Assembly: GCA_914767715.1 (NCBI GenBank)
Contig: OU612066.1
Coordinates: forward strand, 30,046,283 to 30,110,282
Origin: Membranipora membranacea
Lineage: Eukaryota; Bryozoa; Gymnolaemata; Cheilostomatida; Membraniporidae
Direction: 5' to 3'
Length of the DNA stretch: 64,000 nucleotides
Shown: positions 25,283 through 37,839 of the stretch, piece after piece
Position numbering within the stretch: position 1 is the stretch's first letter
Layout of the letters: each line of letters opens with the position of its first letter
Notes under the pieces: generated by a model
Told to the model about the DNA's origin: nothing
Databases searched by the model: none
What the model saw: the letters and a program-made list of their open reading frames with translations, nothing else
Translations under genes and position numbers: made by a program

Positions 25283-26640
25283 TGTCAGTCAGGTCGGGCT
25301 TAGGATGTTAAGCTTGCTACTGGTAAACACTGCAACCCAGTTCCACCTGCCGACTAATCGGGAGTACCCACTGGCCTTAACAGGAGGTGGGAGGGTGGGA
25401 GTGAGAGTAGACACCCTGGTAGGACAAAAAAAACCCTGCCTCTAAGAGTGCATGCACCTTGGGTCTTGCGCTCATCTATCAGCCCGGTAACCTGTTGCCT
25501 TGCAGTTGTCCCCCTTCTGGACAAAGGCTAAGGGAGCAAACCCCAATGGAAAACCCTGAGTCAAGGGCGGTAGACTCAATGGAATCAATGTATCTTCCAG
25601 CCACCCGATGCGACTACTGGGGCAGTGGTCTTGTCTCGGATTCTCCTTGCCACCACACAACAGCCCTTTTAGTGGAGGGACTGCTCAGGTAGCTGGCAAA
25701 ACCCTGTGTAGTCTAATACCTTGCCAGCAATCTCTATGAATCATGACAACATGCAAGCCGGAGTAAGCTTGAATGGCGAACTCTCAGATCCGTTTACGGT
25801 ATCAAATGGGGTCAAACAAGGATGTGTTTATCGCACCGACGCTCTATTCCTTATCCCTCAATGCAACTCTAACCCATGCATTCAATGACTGTAACAAGGG
25901 AGTCATACTCCAAAGACGCCCAAATGCAGATATCTTCAATGTCAACTGTTCAAATCAACACGCAAGACCAAAGTATATTAGTTATAGAATTGACATTCGC
26001 GGATGACACAGCTCTCATTGCTCACAGCTTTGATGATGCACAAGCAATCGACACAAGGTTTTCAGATGCAGCAAAGGCATTTGGACTAAAGATCAACATC
26101 AAAAAGACAGAGATGATGTACCAACCAGTCCCAGGATCTAACACCGAGGACCTGAATATCAAAATTGCTGATCAAGATCTAAACAGAGTAAGCCACTTTG
26201 AATATCTAGGGTCAACCGTGTCAGACACGAACAAGCTAGACGAAGAATTGAAATCCATGAAGTCGAAAGCATCCACTGGTTTTTGGAGGTTGCAAGAACG
26301 AGTATGGGATAATAAACACCTGCAGTCTACCGTGTAATAGTGCTATCCACGCTACTGTATAGTTTAGAATCATGGACTGTGTATCGGAATACATCCCACA
26401 GGCGTAGCGAGTATATGATGAGGCACCTGAGGTAAATTCTCAAGATCAAATGGTGGCACCGCATTGAAACAAGAAAATACTCCAAAATACGGGCTTGGCT
26501 GCATAACATCCTTGAATATGACATGGCTGGGAAATAGCCTCACATTGACAGGGCCTTATAAATCCGATTCATGCGAAACCCAAAGCCAAAGTGGACCAGG
26601 GCAGTGGGCAGGTCTGGGTGTGTTTAAAAAGAAATAGGCA
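25283..26640 (+). mobile_element. Internally deleted LINE, unit 1 copy
   Basis: A 5' untranslated-like part (25283-25740, with CACTGCAACCCAGTTCCACC) is joined directly to the second half of a reverse transcriptase. The RT half has G-V-K-Q-G-C-V (near 25810), the catalytic box FADDTALIAHS (about 25999) and the thumb-region KINIKKTEMM and YLGSTVSD. The C-terminal part (WHRIETRKYS near 26456) is in another frame. Endonuclease and RT N-terminal parts are missing. The FADD box and the HFEYLGS pattern are usual for LINE-type RTs. The second copy at 39145-40505 has the same deletion, so the deletion predates the duplication. Confidence 0.7.
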
Positions 26641-27009
26641 ATAGAGTTACGCGTCAACATAGTTATGAATAACCTTGGGAGCTCTCTGTTTTATGTGGCT
26701 TCATAGAATCTGATTTGAGCTTCTCGAACATAAGTTTACCTCAATCCAAACACCCTTCTTTATCAATGTCTTGCAACGCCACTGCTCAACATGACTTTGA
26801 GTGAAATAGAGTCAGGTATCACACCAGGTAGCTTTCTTTTTCTGTGTTTAAAAGAATTGTCTGCAAGGATACGCATTCACTCACTTGGGATTGTAAGAAG
26901 CACGCTCCGTCAGAGTTAATGTATCGACAATCATGATAATGAAAGTTACTCTGACATCTTCCTAGTTATCTCCGTCAAACCACAATGTATGTAGGTATGC
27001 AATGCTGCC

Positions 27010-27240
27010 ATCAAACGATAGTGTGCTTATCGAATTATGCATAGATAAGAAATAATTTGCACACTGATAGTCGTGATTAGGGTATGAAACTGTTTATCCA
27101 GCAGTAATATTTTTGCAGTGACCTATTCACTCTTTGAAAATAATAACGTCATCACCCAACAATTAATTTCATACCCTTATTTCGACGATCAGTCTGTTCA
27201 ATGGTTTTTTAATTTACGTGAAGATCAGTTTCGCTCAATT
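27010..27240. repeat. Decayed palindromic repeat, unit 1 copy
   Basis: Contains TAATTTGCACACTGAT and TTAGGGTATGAAA facing ATTTCATACCC, the arms of the fold-back family seen complete at 7045-7440. The equivalent is at 40870-41110. Confidence 0.45.
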
Positions 27241-28041
27241 CAGTTGGGCCGACTGATTGACATCCATTTGATCTGACGGTTTGATAATGGTTTGATATGT
27301 CTGGGATACTTTGCTTGGCAAGTCAACTAGAGTTATATTCTCCGGAAGTGAGGGAAGACAATTATAAACAATGATATTGTTTCTATTCAAAACTAAAAAT
27401 CACAGATTAAGACTATTTTGATCATGTGCTAATTAATGTTTTCCTACGTAATGCGGATACACCACATCATAAATATGATTACATGTAGGTCTGTGCACCC
27501 GAGGCAGTTTGACATACAATAGATCTGACGGTCTGATCACTGTTTGAGTCTTGAATACTTTGCTTGGCAATGTGTATTTTTAGACTGGACAGCAATGGGA
27601 AAATGAAAAATTTTGTTAGGGGGTTGGATTTGCAATGTTCAAGTGGTATAAGGTTATCGTAAGTGCAAATAAAGTTAGTGTATATAGGTAAGGTCACCGG
27701 AGTCAACTAGTTTAGGTCAAGTCATGGGCTAAACAGAGATCATCCAATTCCTCAAATGATAGTGTTCTGGCATGTAACTTGATGTGCCAGGTAAATGTTT
27801 TTGCTGTAAATTCAGAATATATCACACACAATTTACTAATATGCGAAAATAAAAGTGAGGGAATTAAATTATAAACAATGGTATTATTTTCATTTAAAAC
27901 CATAAAACACAGATTAAGATCATGCCATCCAAGTGCTGATCATTGTTTTCCTATGTATGAACTTGCAAAGCAGATTCACCGCATCTCTTAAATGATTCCT
28001 GTACACATCCAAAATTGTACAATTATAAACATCATGTAGTG

Positions 28042-29009
28042 CATAGGTGGGCAACCTTTTTTTGAAAAAGGCCACATTTTACACAGACTCAGCTCAAAAG
28101 GCCTCAACAAATATTTCAAACATAAATTTGGAATGTGAGGTATATTTTGGCTCTGCATATTTTGTACAAACTAAATCAGAATATGTGTTAATAAAAACTG
28201 CAGTATGTTGCGAAAAAATTGACTCGCATGAGCTCAAACAAAATACTAATATTTATCTATTCTTCTGAAGTTTTGTGACATTAAGCTACAATTATAATCT
28301 TTCATGTGTTTGAGCAAAGGACAAGGGGAAAATTTCAATTAGGCCTGTCGTATGAAGGAACTCTGTAACATTTCAGATAAAATTCCGGAGCACTTGTAAC
28401 ATGACAACTTTTTGTTACAAAGCTGACTGCATAAGCTAAAACTAAATAATTAAATATTTATCTAATCGTCTGAAGTTTCGTGACATTAAGTTAAATTTAC
28501 AATTAATCTTAGTTACAAGTGGTTGAGCAAGGGGCAAGGGGAAATTTTTCATATATGCCTGTCTAACATTCTTGAGAACTTGTAAGATGACTACATCCAA
28601 AAGTTACGAAAGGACATTTTTGTTTTCACTGTTTTGGGTTTAGATTTTGCAAATTGAAGCTCTTATTAAATGTAGTCTACACTAGTACTGTTATGATGTT
28701 TTGTAAAGTATGGCTTGGGAATTCCCTTGATACGTTAACATGTATGTAGCCTAACTACATGCATGATGCAGAATGGCAAATATTATTATGAAACTCAAAC
28801 TAAGGATTGTGCTTACAGAGGGGTATGCATTAGTCTCGTCACCCAACTTTTTCTTCTTTTTTTTCAAAAGTGGCGTTGCATGCTTTGACATCCACATCAG
28901 GAAAAAAAATGAATGAGCAATCCTTTTTTAGACAAAAGGCAGCAATAAGGCCGCAAAAGTTTACTCATTAGGCCGCACCGGCAAAAAGGCCGCAGGTTGC
29001 CCACAGCTG
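28042..29009. mobile_element. hAT-like non-autonomous element (968 bp), unit 1 only
   Basis: Flanked by a perfect 8-bp duplication ATGTAGTG (28034-28041 and 29010-29017). Termini are inverted: CATAGGTGGGCAACC at the left, GGTTGCCCACAGCTG at the right. The matching site in unit 2 (44488-44495) has a single ATGTAGTG and no insert. No transposase is present. Inside, a block of about 200 bp (GTGACATTAAG...CAAGGGGAAA) is repeated once in diverged form (about 28270 and 28485). Confidence 0.85.
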
Positions 29010-32000
29010 ATGTAGTGCATTTGAAGTCTGTTTTGCTAATAATGACAAGTTCTCAATTTGATATCAATTGGTTTTGCAGTCAAGGTAACACTCTGAGAAG
29101 TATGAAGTTGAAAATTTCGAAGACTTTCATGTGTGGCAGCAAGCAATGCTAAGAAGAACAATATATCTATGCACTGCACTATATTTAAATAATAAAATTG
29201 ATGAAGGTTATAGTAAAATAGACTTTATTTCAACAAAGGGATCTTCTCACTTCCTTTATGTTCATTTATTTGATTTGGAGACAATGCAGAAATGCTTGTA
29301 CTGCAGCGTTTGCAGACCTCATATAATTTTACTGCAATAATCATGAATATAACCGCAACAGAACTCAAGGAGTAGACTGTCATGGTCCATCCAAAGTTAG
29401 TACTCTTTATAACTTCTCCGGAGATAACAGGTCCAGCCCAGTCTCTGCACAAATAATTAGAACATGATTTTAATATTTATGTATTTAAATTCCTGTCAAT
29501 CAGAGGATAACAAGGTGGATCTGCTTGGTTAACAATTTCTGAGGTAAATATCAGTTAGTGATGTTTCAATAGTTAATCACCTAGGCTGTTGTTGGTAATA
29601 TTTACGCATTTATTTTTCGACTGAATAAGTTGATAGGAAAAAAAAGCGGAGACGCTCAGCAAGCAATTCCTGAGTTCAAAATTATCCCTAGTAAAAATGA
29701 GTGAGGCTGGTTTGAGACACAAGTAATGCCGTTTCAATAATCAATCACCTAGGCAGTGGTTAGTAATGTTTTACCAATAACAGGTCATGACAGTGCTTAT
29801 ATGAGATAGAGCACAACAAACTGTGACAGCTGATCAGTCAGAGATCTTTGTAGAACTATGATTTGATTCATAGTACAATTTTTACCCTGAGCACCTGTGA
29901 TCTATTTTTATTATCACACGGTAATATCAGATTTGTTTATAAACTGAACTAAAACTAGCCTATGCCAAAAAATATTCCTGTAGTACTTACCAAAGTGCAT
30001 AAGCACTAGACCAAAAAGACGATAACATGGCATTGGTCGAGGTTTCGCTGACTTGTGATTCTGTATCTTCCTTTGACCCTTCACTGTAATTAGCACCAGT
30101 GAGTCATCATGGTACAAACACACAATCTGATTGGGTATCAATTTGATGGACATGTCAGCAAGCGATGTGTGCTGCTGAGATGACCATAAATGTCATTTTT
30201 GTGTTTTAAAACAAGCATCATGAAGGAGCCCAACCAAATAAGTAGATTTTAACCACTTTAGTTAAATGCATCAAATTCCTAGAGCTCACCAACAATTTGA
30301 TCAAACCAATCGGTATGCATTGATACTCTGTCTAACAGCGTAGGGTTATATCTAAGAAAAATCATTTTGCTGTTTTTTTAAAAATCAAATGAATAAACAA
30401 GTAAAACACATGCTTACCCTGAAGATCTTTTGAAGAGAAGCGCTAGAGAAGGGACTATTAAAAAGCCGAGACCGATACCTAACACGCCAACACAAGTCAG
30501 CAATAGCCATAGCGGTCTGTAATAAAGAGTATGATTACACCCTTCTGTGATATCTAAGAACATAGCAATATAAATATACAACAAAGCTAAAGCAGTCTAA
30601 TGCTATGTGGTAGTATCACTTAATTATCGCTGATAAAGTTTTTCATTCTCTTTCAGTTGCCAGGCTTTATTGGCAAATTTTTCCCTAATATGAGCACAAC
30701 TCTCGACTTAACAACTCTTAACGCCTAGTTAGAATTATTATCACAAACTATTCGACAGATCGAAGAATCCCATTTCAATGAGGTCTCGAGACATTAGAAT
30801 TGATTTTTAATAAGCTTTTTGATTTGTTACACTCTTGTACTGTGTAAGTTGTCAGTTTGGATAACTCACCTAAGCAGCCAGGGTGTGAGTGGTGATGGTC
30901 CCATTGGAATAAAGTTTATAGCCAGTATCATGTATCCAAACATCATGACATACAGAGAGTCCAGACATTTCTGTGGTAGAGAGTATCAGTGCATGAAATA
31001 TTTTATTATGTGGAATGTTGATTTGTCATGATATGAATATTATTATCTATCAGTTGGATATAATGTAAAAATTACCTAGAATGAATTGTAAAATATACGA
31101 TACCAGATTGATGACTTTACAAAGATAGTAAGAGGCATATTTGAGCTGTGCCCCAGAGGGATATGTTTTAAGGCATTTTGCTGCTTCTTTTGAACAATAA
31201 GACCAAGTTTGAAATGGAAAAGTTCATACTAAAAATCCTACTAGACCTAGTAATTGCTTATGTTTTCTAGAAAAACAAAGGTGGCGCCTACAAATAATCA
31301 TTGTCTATTATAGATGAAAGAATGGCCCTTACAGTAAACACCAACATTACTTTCTAAAGTTGTGAAAGTAGAAAATTTTGTGTTTCATGGTACATAATCT
31401 CTTAAATCCTCAATCTAAAAGGAATTTTTCTTAACCCCAAGGTCATGAGTTAACAGGATAGAAAGCATCACTCAATTGAATTATTACAGGATTTCGGCGA
31501 TTTGATGAAAAAAATGCAACATATTATTTAACTGTCTGTTGAAGTTGTGTCAATCCAGGATATCAATACTCACAATCTTGTCTAGGCATTTGCCAACGAC
31601 AGGAGCAAATATGATATAAGTGGCAGATAAAAGAAGTAATGATAGTGCACTCAACTCCTGACTTAATCCATACTACAAAAAAGAGAGTATCATATCAAAG
31701 GACTGGTGAAAATTTTCATCCGTCATCATGTCATAATGTCATAATGGTACTTTCTTGAGATCATTTACAAAAAATGAAAGATTGTGTAAAATGGTTTACC
31801 TTTCTGCGAAGTTCTGGCTCAAGAATAGGGTCGATACAAGACCACATTGCAGCAGTGTATGATATCAGCAGCAGTCCATATATCACATTAACATCTGACA
31901 GAAGTTTGAGTACAGATACTGGTTCAGTTTTCTGACCAACCTCTGAACCAACTGAGAAATAGATGATAACAAGACTTTGTTGAGTCAGCGTGCTTCTCAC

Positions 32001-33811
32001 CAAAATTACAATCTATTATGATTGGGATGTTTTCAATTTCTCTAACTCAAGGATTGAAGACTCCATTGAACACTTGTTGGTATTGTAGAAATCAGAATGG
32101 GAAAACCCCCCTCTGCAACATTTGACTACTATTTGACATACTATTTGACACAAGCATCTGGCGAATCAACTCCAGATAAAATGATGATTTAACAGTAAGG
32201 CCTACCGTTTGAAGGGAGCAGGAAATACATTGAAACTGAGCAGCAAATAATTATACCACCAACAGCAGCAAATGTGGCCATGAAACCACCCAGCTAAAAC
32301 ATCGGAACATTTCGGTTAATAATTGTTTATGATTTCCATTGCAAGTTGGAAAAATAAATCTCTTATGTCAATATTTGGGAGCATCTCCCTAAGGTGTCTC
32401 AAAACACTTCCTTAGTATCAAGGAAATATTTAGGCACACAACATAGTTTCTAAAGAATAGAGTTGAAGTCAGCTGAACCAGCTAATTATTTGACTTGATT
32501 AGATGTAATTTCTAGCTTTGGTCAGTTGTCTTTTTAATTCCCAAACATTGAATTCACAGCCTGCCTTGGCAAGAATAAGAGCATCATTGAAGACAAACCT
32601 TGAAAAATGCGCTGCCTATAGCGGGTCCGACCATTATTCCGAGGCCCATCATTGTTTCTCCGTAGCCCTGCAAGGGGAAACATTTTGAATGTCACATCTC
32701 ATTAGATAAAACATAGTTCTTGTAGTATTCTATCTTAGTATTCATTTATTGAGTGAAGGGGAGGATCAATAGTTGAATCATTTTTCTTTGTCAATCATAT
32801 GAGTTAAATTAGTTAAGTAGGACTCAACCACAATTTCTGTGTGAAACTAAATGTCAATACATCAGAAGCTCAATATCGAAGCCTACCATCACAGTGACCG
32901 TATTTTCAGGAAAAGTCACTGATAAAACGGTGAGTGCAGCTGTGCTGAATGCAGTATTTCCCAAGGCATGAACTATTCGTATTAGAAATGCCATGACGAG
33001 ATATCGTATGTCTGGCGCGTCTGTGTTATCTCTTACAGGAATATACTCTAAGACCCCAAATAACACTGTGGCACCTCCAACAAAGAACAAACCAAACACT
33101 GACATGGTGTATAGTCCAGTATATGGTATCTGAAAAGAGATGATAAAAGGGTCTATCGGAGATGAAATTTGATGGTGAGGTAAAGCGTGAGTCATTTTGT
33201 CAGAATTTGGCCGCTGGTTAGCTAGGCTGACATTATGAGGGTAGCTTACAACAGGAGATTAGCCAAAAATATGTGGGAATCACAAAATTTTAGTAGTTAA
33301 ATATTAAACTTATTCGCTTGTCAATAGATGTCTGTTGTCAAGGCGACCACATTATTTACTAGGCGTGTAGTCATGTGAATGAAATGGCACTAAAAATTCT
33401 TTTTAGCCAATAATAGAGCTATTAGCTAAGGGGTCGAAAATCAACTCAAGCAGGATTTACCACGACTAGGTTTTATTGAGTGCCTCTCCTTCAATTAGCC
33501 TATACATCATTCATTGATTTATTATCTTGGACTTGTAATTACCAGCGAATAAGGTTATTGTGTCGCCAATGCCGTACCTGTATGTTTTATTTCTGTATAT
33601 TTTATGAGCCTTGGATGCTTGAAAATTAAAGTTGATGCCCACATAATGGGGAATTCAGACTCGCTTACACAAAACTTTGCTGTAATAAGTAAATAACTTG
33701 GAGTTTAGATGGAATGTTGGCGGTTGGCCAGTAGAAGACAATATGAGGGTAGCAATATGCCATTATAATACAGTTAAGATAAAGCCCTGTGTTATGCAGG
33801 CTGCCTGGCTG

Positions 33812-34693
33812 CAGGGAGTTACAGAGAGGGAGTGGAAACAAAATGTAGCCTGTGACTTAACAAGGCTGTTTCAAAGGGTTGTACTAATATGGTCCCTCCA
33901 TTGAAATTCATTTAAGTCCTCAGTCTTTTTATATGTCTGTCTCCAGTTGAAAATTATTAAAATATTTGACATGTTTACTCAATGGTATATTCAGACACCC
34001 AGACAAGTGTAGATGAGACATAGCTAGTAATATAGTAACCATTTTTGCAGGGTATTGAATTATAATTCCAATGCAAATGTTTGATTGGGGATAGAGAGAC
34101 TGAAAATAAATCATTCATTCACCATTTAAAAACCATGTGAGGAATTTAGACCAGATAAAAGTAGTGAAAGTACTCAAATAAGCCCTTTCCAACACCTAAG
34201 TGACAATGGGAGGCATAACATACCACGTTTGGCTGATGAAAACCGCCATTGATTACCAAATTATGAGGCAAATTTATGGCCATGCCAGCAGTGAAACTTT
34301 CCCTTCTCATATGAGTAGCAGAGGGCTTTGGAGTCCCAGTTAAAATTAGACTATAGTTTGAAACATTGACTGTACCTGAGTGCTATCTATATCTCTCTGC
34401 TACTTAGTTTAGTTTCTTTTCAAGAGGTTCAAACACTTTAGGAAATTTGTGGTATAACCCATCTTGATAAATGGGATTGCACAACTATGCTCTTGCTGAT
34501 TGGACGGTTCATCAAAATTATTACAGCAACTCAAGTTGTACTTCTTTTTGGCAGGAAGTCGCTCTCTGCAGTCTCTGCTCTGATTGGCTGTGGTCATGAA
34601 AAACCTTTGCTGATAAAGAGAGGACAATTACCAGTGGAGACAAACAACAATTTGAAATGAGAGGCCGTTTCCACTCCTTTTTCAAACTCCTTG
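33812..34693. mobile_element. MITE of 882 bp in intron 2 of copy 2
   Basis: Ends are imperfect inverted repeats of about 27 bp (CAGGGAGTTACAGAGAGGGA against CAAGGAGTTTGAAAAAGGAG, then GTGGAAAC in both). Flanks are CTGGCTG(C) at 33805-33811 and 34694-34700. The equivalent place in copy 3 (50363-50380, CTGCCTGGCTGCGTTATG) is uninterrupted. hAT affiliation is likely from the 7-8 bp duplication. A second copy lies at 55679-56586. Confidence 0.8.
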
Positions 34694-34982
34694 CTGGCTG
34701 CGTTATGACTACTAGATTATGCTCATCCATACACAGATTCACTAACAATTTTTTGCACTCACATTTTTGTGTGTGGCGGGAACAAATAACTATGTGTAGT
34801 AAAGACTCAAAACTTTGGGTAGGGATTTTGCTATACAGAGATCAAATGGGAAACATAGTGACAATGGTACAGTCTTTGACAAGAGTCTTTGGAAAAACAC
34901 TCACCAACTTCCCAACAAGAGGTGACAAGACAAGCTGTATGAATGATGATAACCCAAGAATCCATCCAGTAATGTCTGAGTT

Positions 34983-35398
34983 CAGGGGCGTATATTCTAA
35001 AAAAATTCACTCACTGACTTTTCAGAGATGAGCATAATAATCGGGCGCAGCTCGATCCACACGCCGTAGGAGTGGCGGGGAGGGTGTGGGAGGGGCGCTT
35101 AAGCGCCCTCCCAGCACGGAAATTTTTGCGTATCGGTAGCAAAATAGTGCAAGCAGAGAGGTATTTCAATAGCTCACTGAGCTGTTGGGTACTTTCAGAA
35201 AACAACTCAATAGCAGTAGAAGATTACGGTAAAAATGCTCCAGTTATAAAGCACCCATTTGAAAAAAAAACTGTCCGAGATGGGATTCGAACCCACAACA
35301 ATCTTATTAACAGTGATTATTAATCAGACGCTCTACACACTGAGCTATTCAGCCACTCACGGAAATCCGTGGGCCGTGAGTGCTAATATACGCCACTG
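34983..35398 (-). mobile_element. hAT-type MITE with tRNA-like region inserted in coding exon 2 (copy 2)
   Basis: A 416-bp element between perfect 8-bp duplications TCTGAGTT (34975-34982 and 35399-35406). Ends are CAGGGGCGTATATTC and its near inverse TAATATACGCCACTG. On the minus strand it holds a tRNA-like segment (about 35268-35365): D arm TAGCTCAGTGTGTAGAGC with a perfect GCTC/GAGC stem, a 7-base loop TTAATAA (centre AAT) on a short stem, and T arm GTGGGTTCGAATCCCAT with a consensus B box. The variable region is too long and the acceptor stem only partly pairs, so it is not a working tRNA gene. A Pol III promoter may survive. Unit 2 (about 51360) has the empty site. Confidence 0.9.
35270..35365 (-). 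other. tRNA-like sequence (Ile-AAT-like) inside the MITE
   Basis: Contains consensus A and B boxes (TAGCTCAGTGTGTAGAGC and GGTTCGAATCC) and a loop TTAATAA that would present AAT. The enlarged variable region and poor acceptor pairing argue for a tRNA-derived relic, as in a SINE head, and not a functional tRNA. Confidence 0.5.
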
Positions 35399-36658
35399 TC
35401 TGAGTTCACCCCATGCTCCTCATCCTAAAAGAGTTTAAAAGAAGGTGAAGATGACATTCAATCATGGAAATCTACATAAAATTTGATACTAGAACAGAAA
35501 TAATAATATACTATCCATAGGATGTTCACAAAATAGCTGATAATATAATTTAAAACAGAATACAAGTTGTATTCATATTCACCTTTTTTGGCAAGAAAGG
35601 TGCTGGTAGAGATAAACTTGTGGCAGCAAAAAACATTGAGGTGAGAATTGTTATGAGGATCATCTTCTGCTGCCTGGTGTATGATGCACCAGTAGGGGTT
35701 GCTTCAGTGCTTGTTGATTCTTGTTCATCTTCTGTCGATGTTGATGCCATATTCCTGGTTTGGCTGTCTCGCGTATGTCAATTTCAACTACCACTATCTA
35801 CTCATTTAGAGTATCTAACAATCAAATTCGAAAATTATATGAAGATTATCAATTATTTATCTGTTGTCACATTCCTTAAAGAATATCTTTCTTAAACTGC
35901 GAAGGTATCCCTTGCGTTCTTCTTTTTTTGAATCTTTAAGATGAGAAAAACAGTACCGCGAGGATGTAAGTACTTACTTGTTAACTGGTTAAAGTACAGA
36001 ATTCTGTCATACAGCATAATATGAATATGATCAGGTATAAACTTGACACTTACACTAAAAGCTCTGTAATGATAAGGGGATAGCCAGTGCTGTCCGTCAA
36101 AGCAAAAGCTGAATTGTTGTCCAAACTAGAACCAGCGCTACCTGGGTCCAGATGACAACAGAATAATTATGCTGGAAGGACTATAAAATAATTACAACAC
36201 CAGTAATAATTACTGTGCAGCTTGGCACCAAAATTATTTTCGCATCGACTGTATAAGATAAGATAAGCACATAAAACAACCCTTGTGTATGGTACAACTC
36301 CCTGCATGAGGCTTCATGCTTCACGTTTGGTTACAGCTGTTATTCATTGAATATATAGTGCCACTGAGGGTTTGGGAACCTGACCGCCATTATATTCATT
36401 TCCTATACATGAACCTCAGATCATTGTCAACACTGTCAAACATTGATCATATTATCAAATCAATGCGATCGCATATTCAATATGTACTGGTATTCTAGTC
36501 TGGGGTAGGATAAAAACGATTGCATGCCATCATGAGATAGAAATATATTATGCTTGATAGAATCATGAGTGATTACAGATTATTCCCATTTGAATTAAAA
36601 TGTGCTGTAACAACGACGACAACCACAGGCAAGCTTTATTTCTTTCTGACCCAAGAAA

Positions 36659-36772
36659 AAAAACGTGATTGTGGGTGCTGATAACAACATGTGTGCTTGT
36701 AGAAGCTAAAACTGAATCTTTTTTCTATATCGATTAAAACATGTTGTTATCAGCATCCACAATCACGTTTTC
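36659..36772. repeat. Hairpin-forming inverted repeat, unit 1
   Basis: ACGTGATTGTGGGTGCTGAT (from about 36663) faces its complement at about 36748-36768 across a loop of about 50 bases. In unit 2 the left arm is split: its first part is at 52271-52302 and the rest resumes at about 56875, because a 4.6-kb insertion landed in it. Confidence 0.7.
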
Positions 36773-37491
36773 TTTCTCTCTCAACTGAGCTCAATAAGTA
36801 AAACAAGACTAAGATCAACTATACTGAAGGTCAGATCTATACAGTGACCCTTCTAAGTTTATTATGCCTATGTCTTTACCTCACACTGGATATTTCTTGC
36901 TGGCCATATTGAGCGAAACCAATTGCCTAATAACAAACCTAGAAATGGCACTATATGCATGCAGTCTAAGTGAGGCTCTTAGTTGTTAATGAGTTGATAC
37001 AGATGGCATGCAGTTAATGAATATGACATGACAATGACAATCAATGAATGGACAGAGGGTGTGTATCTAAAGACCTTCATTGCAAGGCCCTCTAATTTAG
37101 GTGACAGGGTAGAGCAAAAGAACAATCCCAAGAGAGGCCCTTAAATTGGGCCCTACCGACAAAGTCAGCTTCATCATGCAGCATATGAGGACAGAATGTC
37201 ACGACAAGAACCATGACCTGATAGTTAAATATATATATGTTATACTATACATGCATAAATGTTGAACGTAACTCTCTATCACAGTATTAACCTTTGGTCG
37301 GATATCGTTTAAATTGACGGCAAGAAAAACTTGGCTTTGATCTTTCACTTCAATCGCTGGAAATATCTTCGTTGTTATCCTGTAAGACTTTTCCTCGCAA
37401 GTTAAATTCAAGTTACTGCAGGGGAGAATATTGAGAAATTTTCTATATATTATAATAATTATTTTTTCTCATGTCAATTATTGCTGCATAA

Positions 37492-37839
37492 TCAATCAAT
37501 GGGCTGCAGCTTCATCATTTGATTCAGGTATTTATTTGTACAACACATACAAACATTCCAGTAAAAGGTCATCATTTTTGTATAATAATAATTCTGAGTA
37601 AAGTATTTTGGCAAAGAATAGGACGCCGACATTTTGGTGAATACCAATTCACCCCAGCTGTGACAAATTAAATCTTTGTGATTGTTAGTCACTGGCTTCA
37701 AGATCGGCCTCCAAACGCAATCGTTGATCTCTACATCGTGGGGATGATCAGCCTTCAAAACAGGATAAGCGTTGGTGTCCAAATCGTTCAATAAGCATCT
37801 TTCACTCCACATGGTGTCCCAATGGCACTCTTTCCACAC
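37492..37839 (-). pseudogene. Unrecognised open frame, conserved in part between units
   Basis: A 115-codon frame (LKADHPHDVEI...WRPILKPVTNN, then LICHSWGELVFTKMSASY) is preserved in outline at about 57770-58015 in unit 2. There AAA has become TAA in the NNHKD stretch, and several residues differ. No family recognised. One stop plus unselective changes suggests a relic of a coding exon or retroelement and not a working gene. Confidence 0.2.

Larger units (their letters stand above)
29225..35750 (-). pseudogene. SLC18B1-like MFS transporter, copy 2 (disabled)
   Basis: Exons, 5' to 3' on the minus strand: 35583-35750, 35407-35424 plus 34905-34982 (one exon split by a 416-bp element), 32887-33129, 32599-32667, 32206-32293, 31800-31951, 31574-31672, 30870-30970, 30418-30516, 29991-30083, 29225-29444. 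Splice sites and phases equal those of gene 1; the undisturbed product would be about 475 aa. Two lesions are visible. A hAT-type MITE sits inside exon 2, after TM1. At the exon 10/11 join, exon 10 ends in TG where the other copies end in GG, so joining the A of exon 11 makes TGA and removes TM12. Exon 5 also reads AAVG where other copies have AADG. It is nearly identical to copy 3 at 44.7-51.7 kb, its duplication partner. Confidence 0.85.

Noticed and set aside
35270-35365. Functional tRNA-Ile gene
   Set aside because: The boxes are good, but the variable region is too long, the acceptor stem pairs only in part, and it is carried inside a transposed element.
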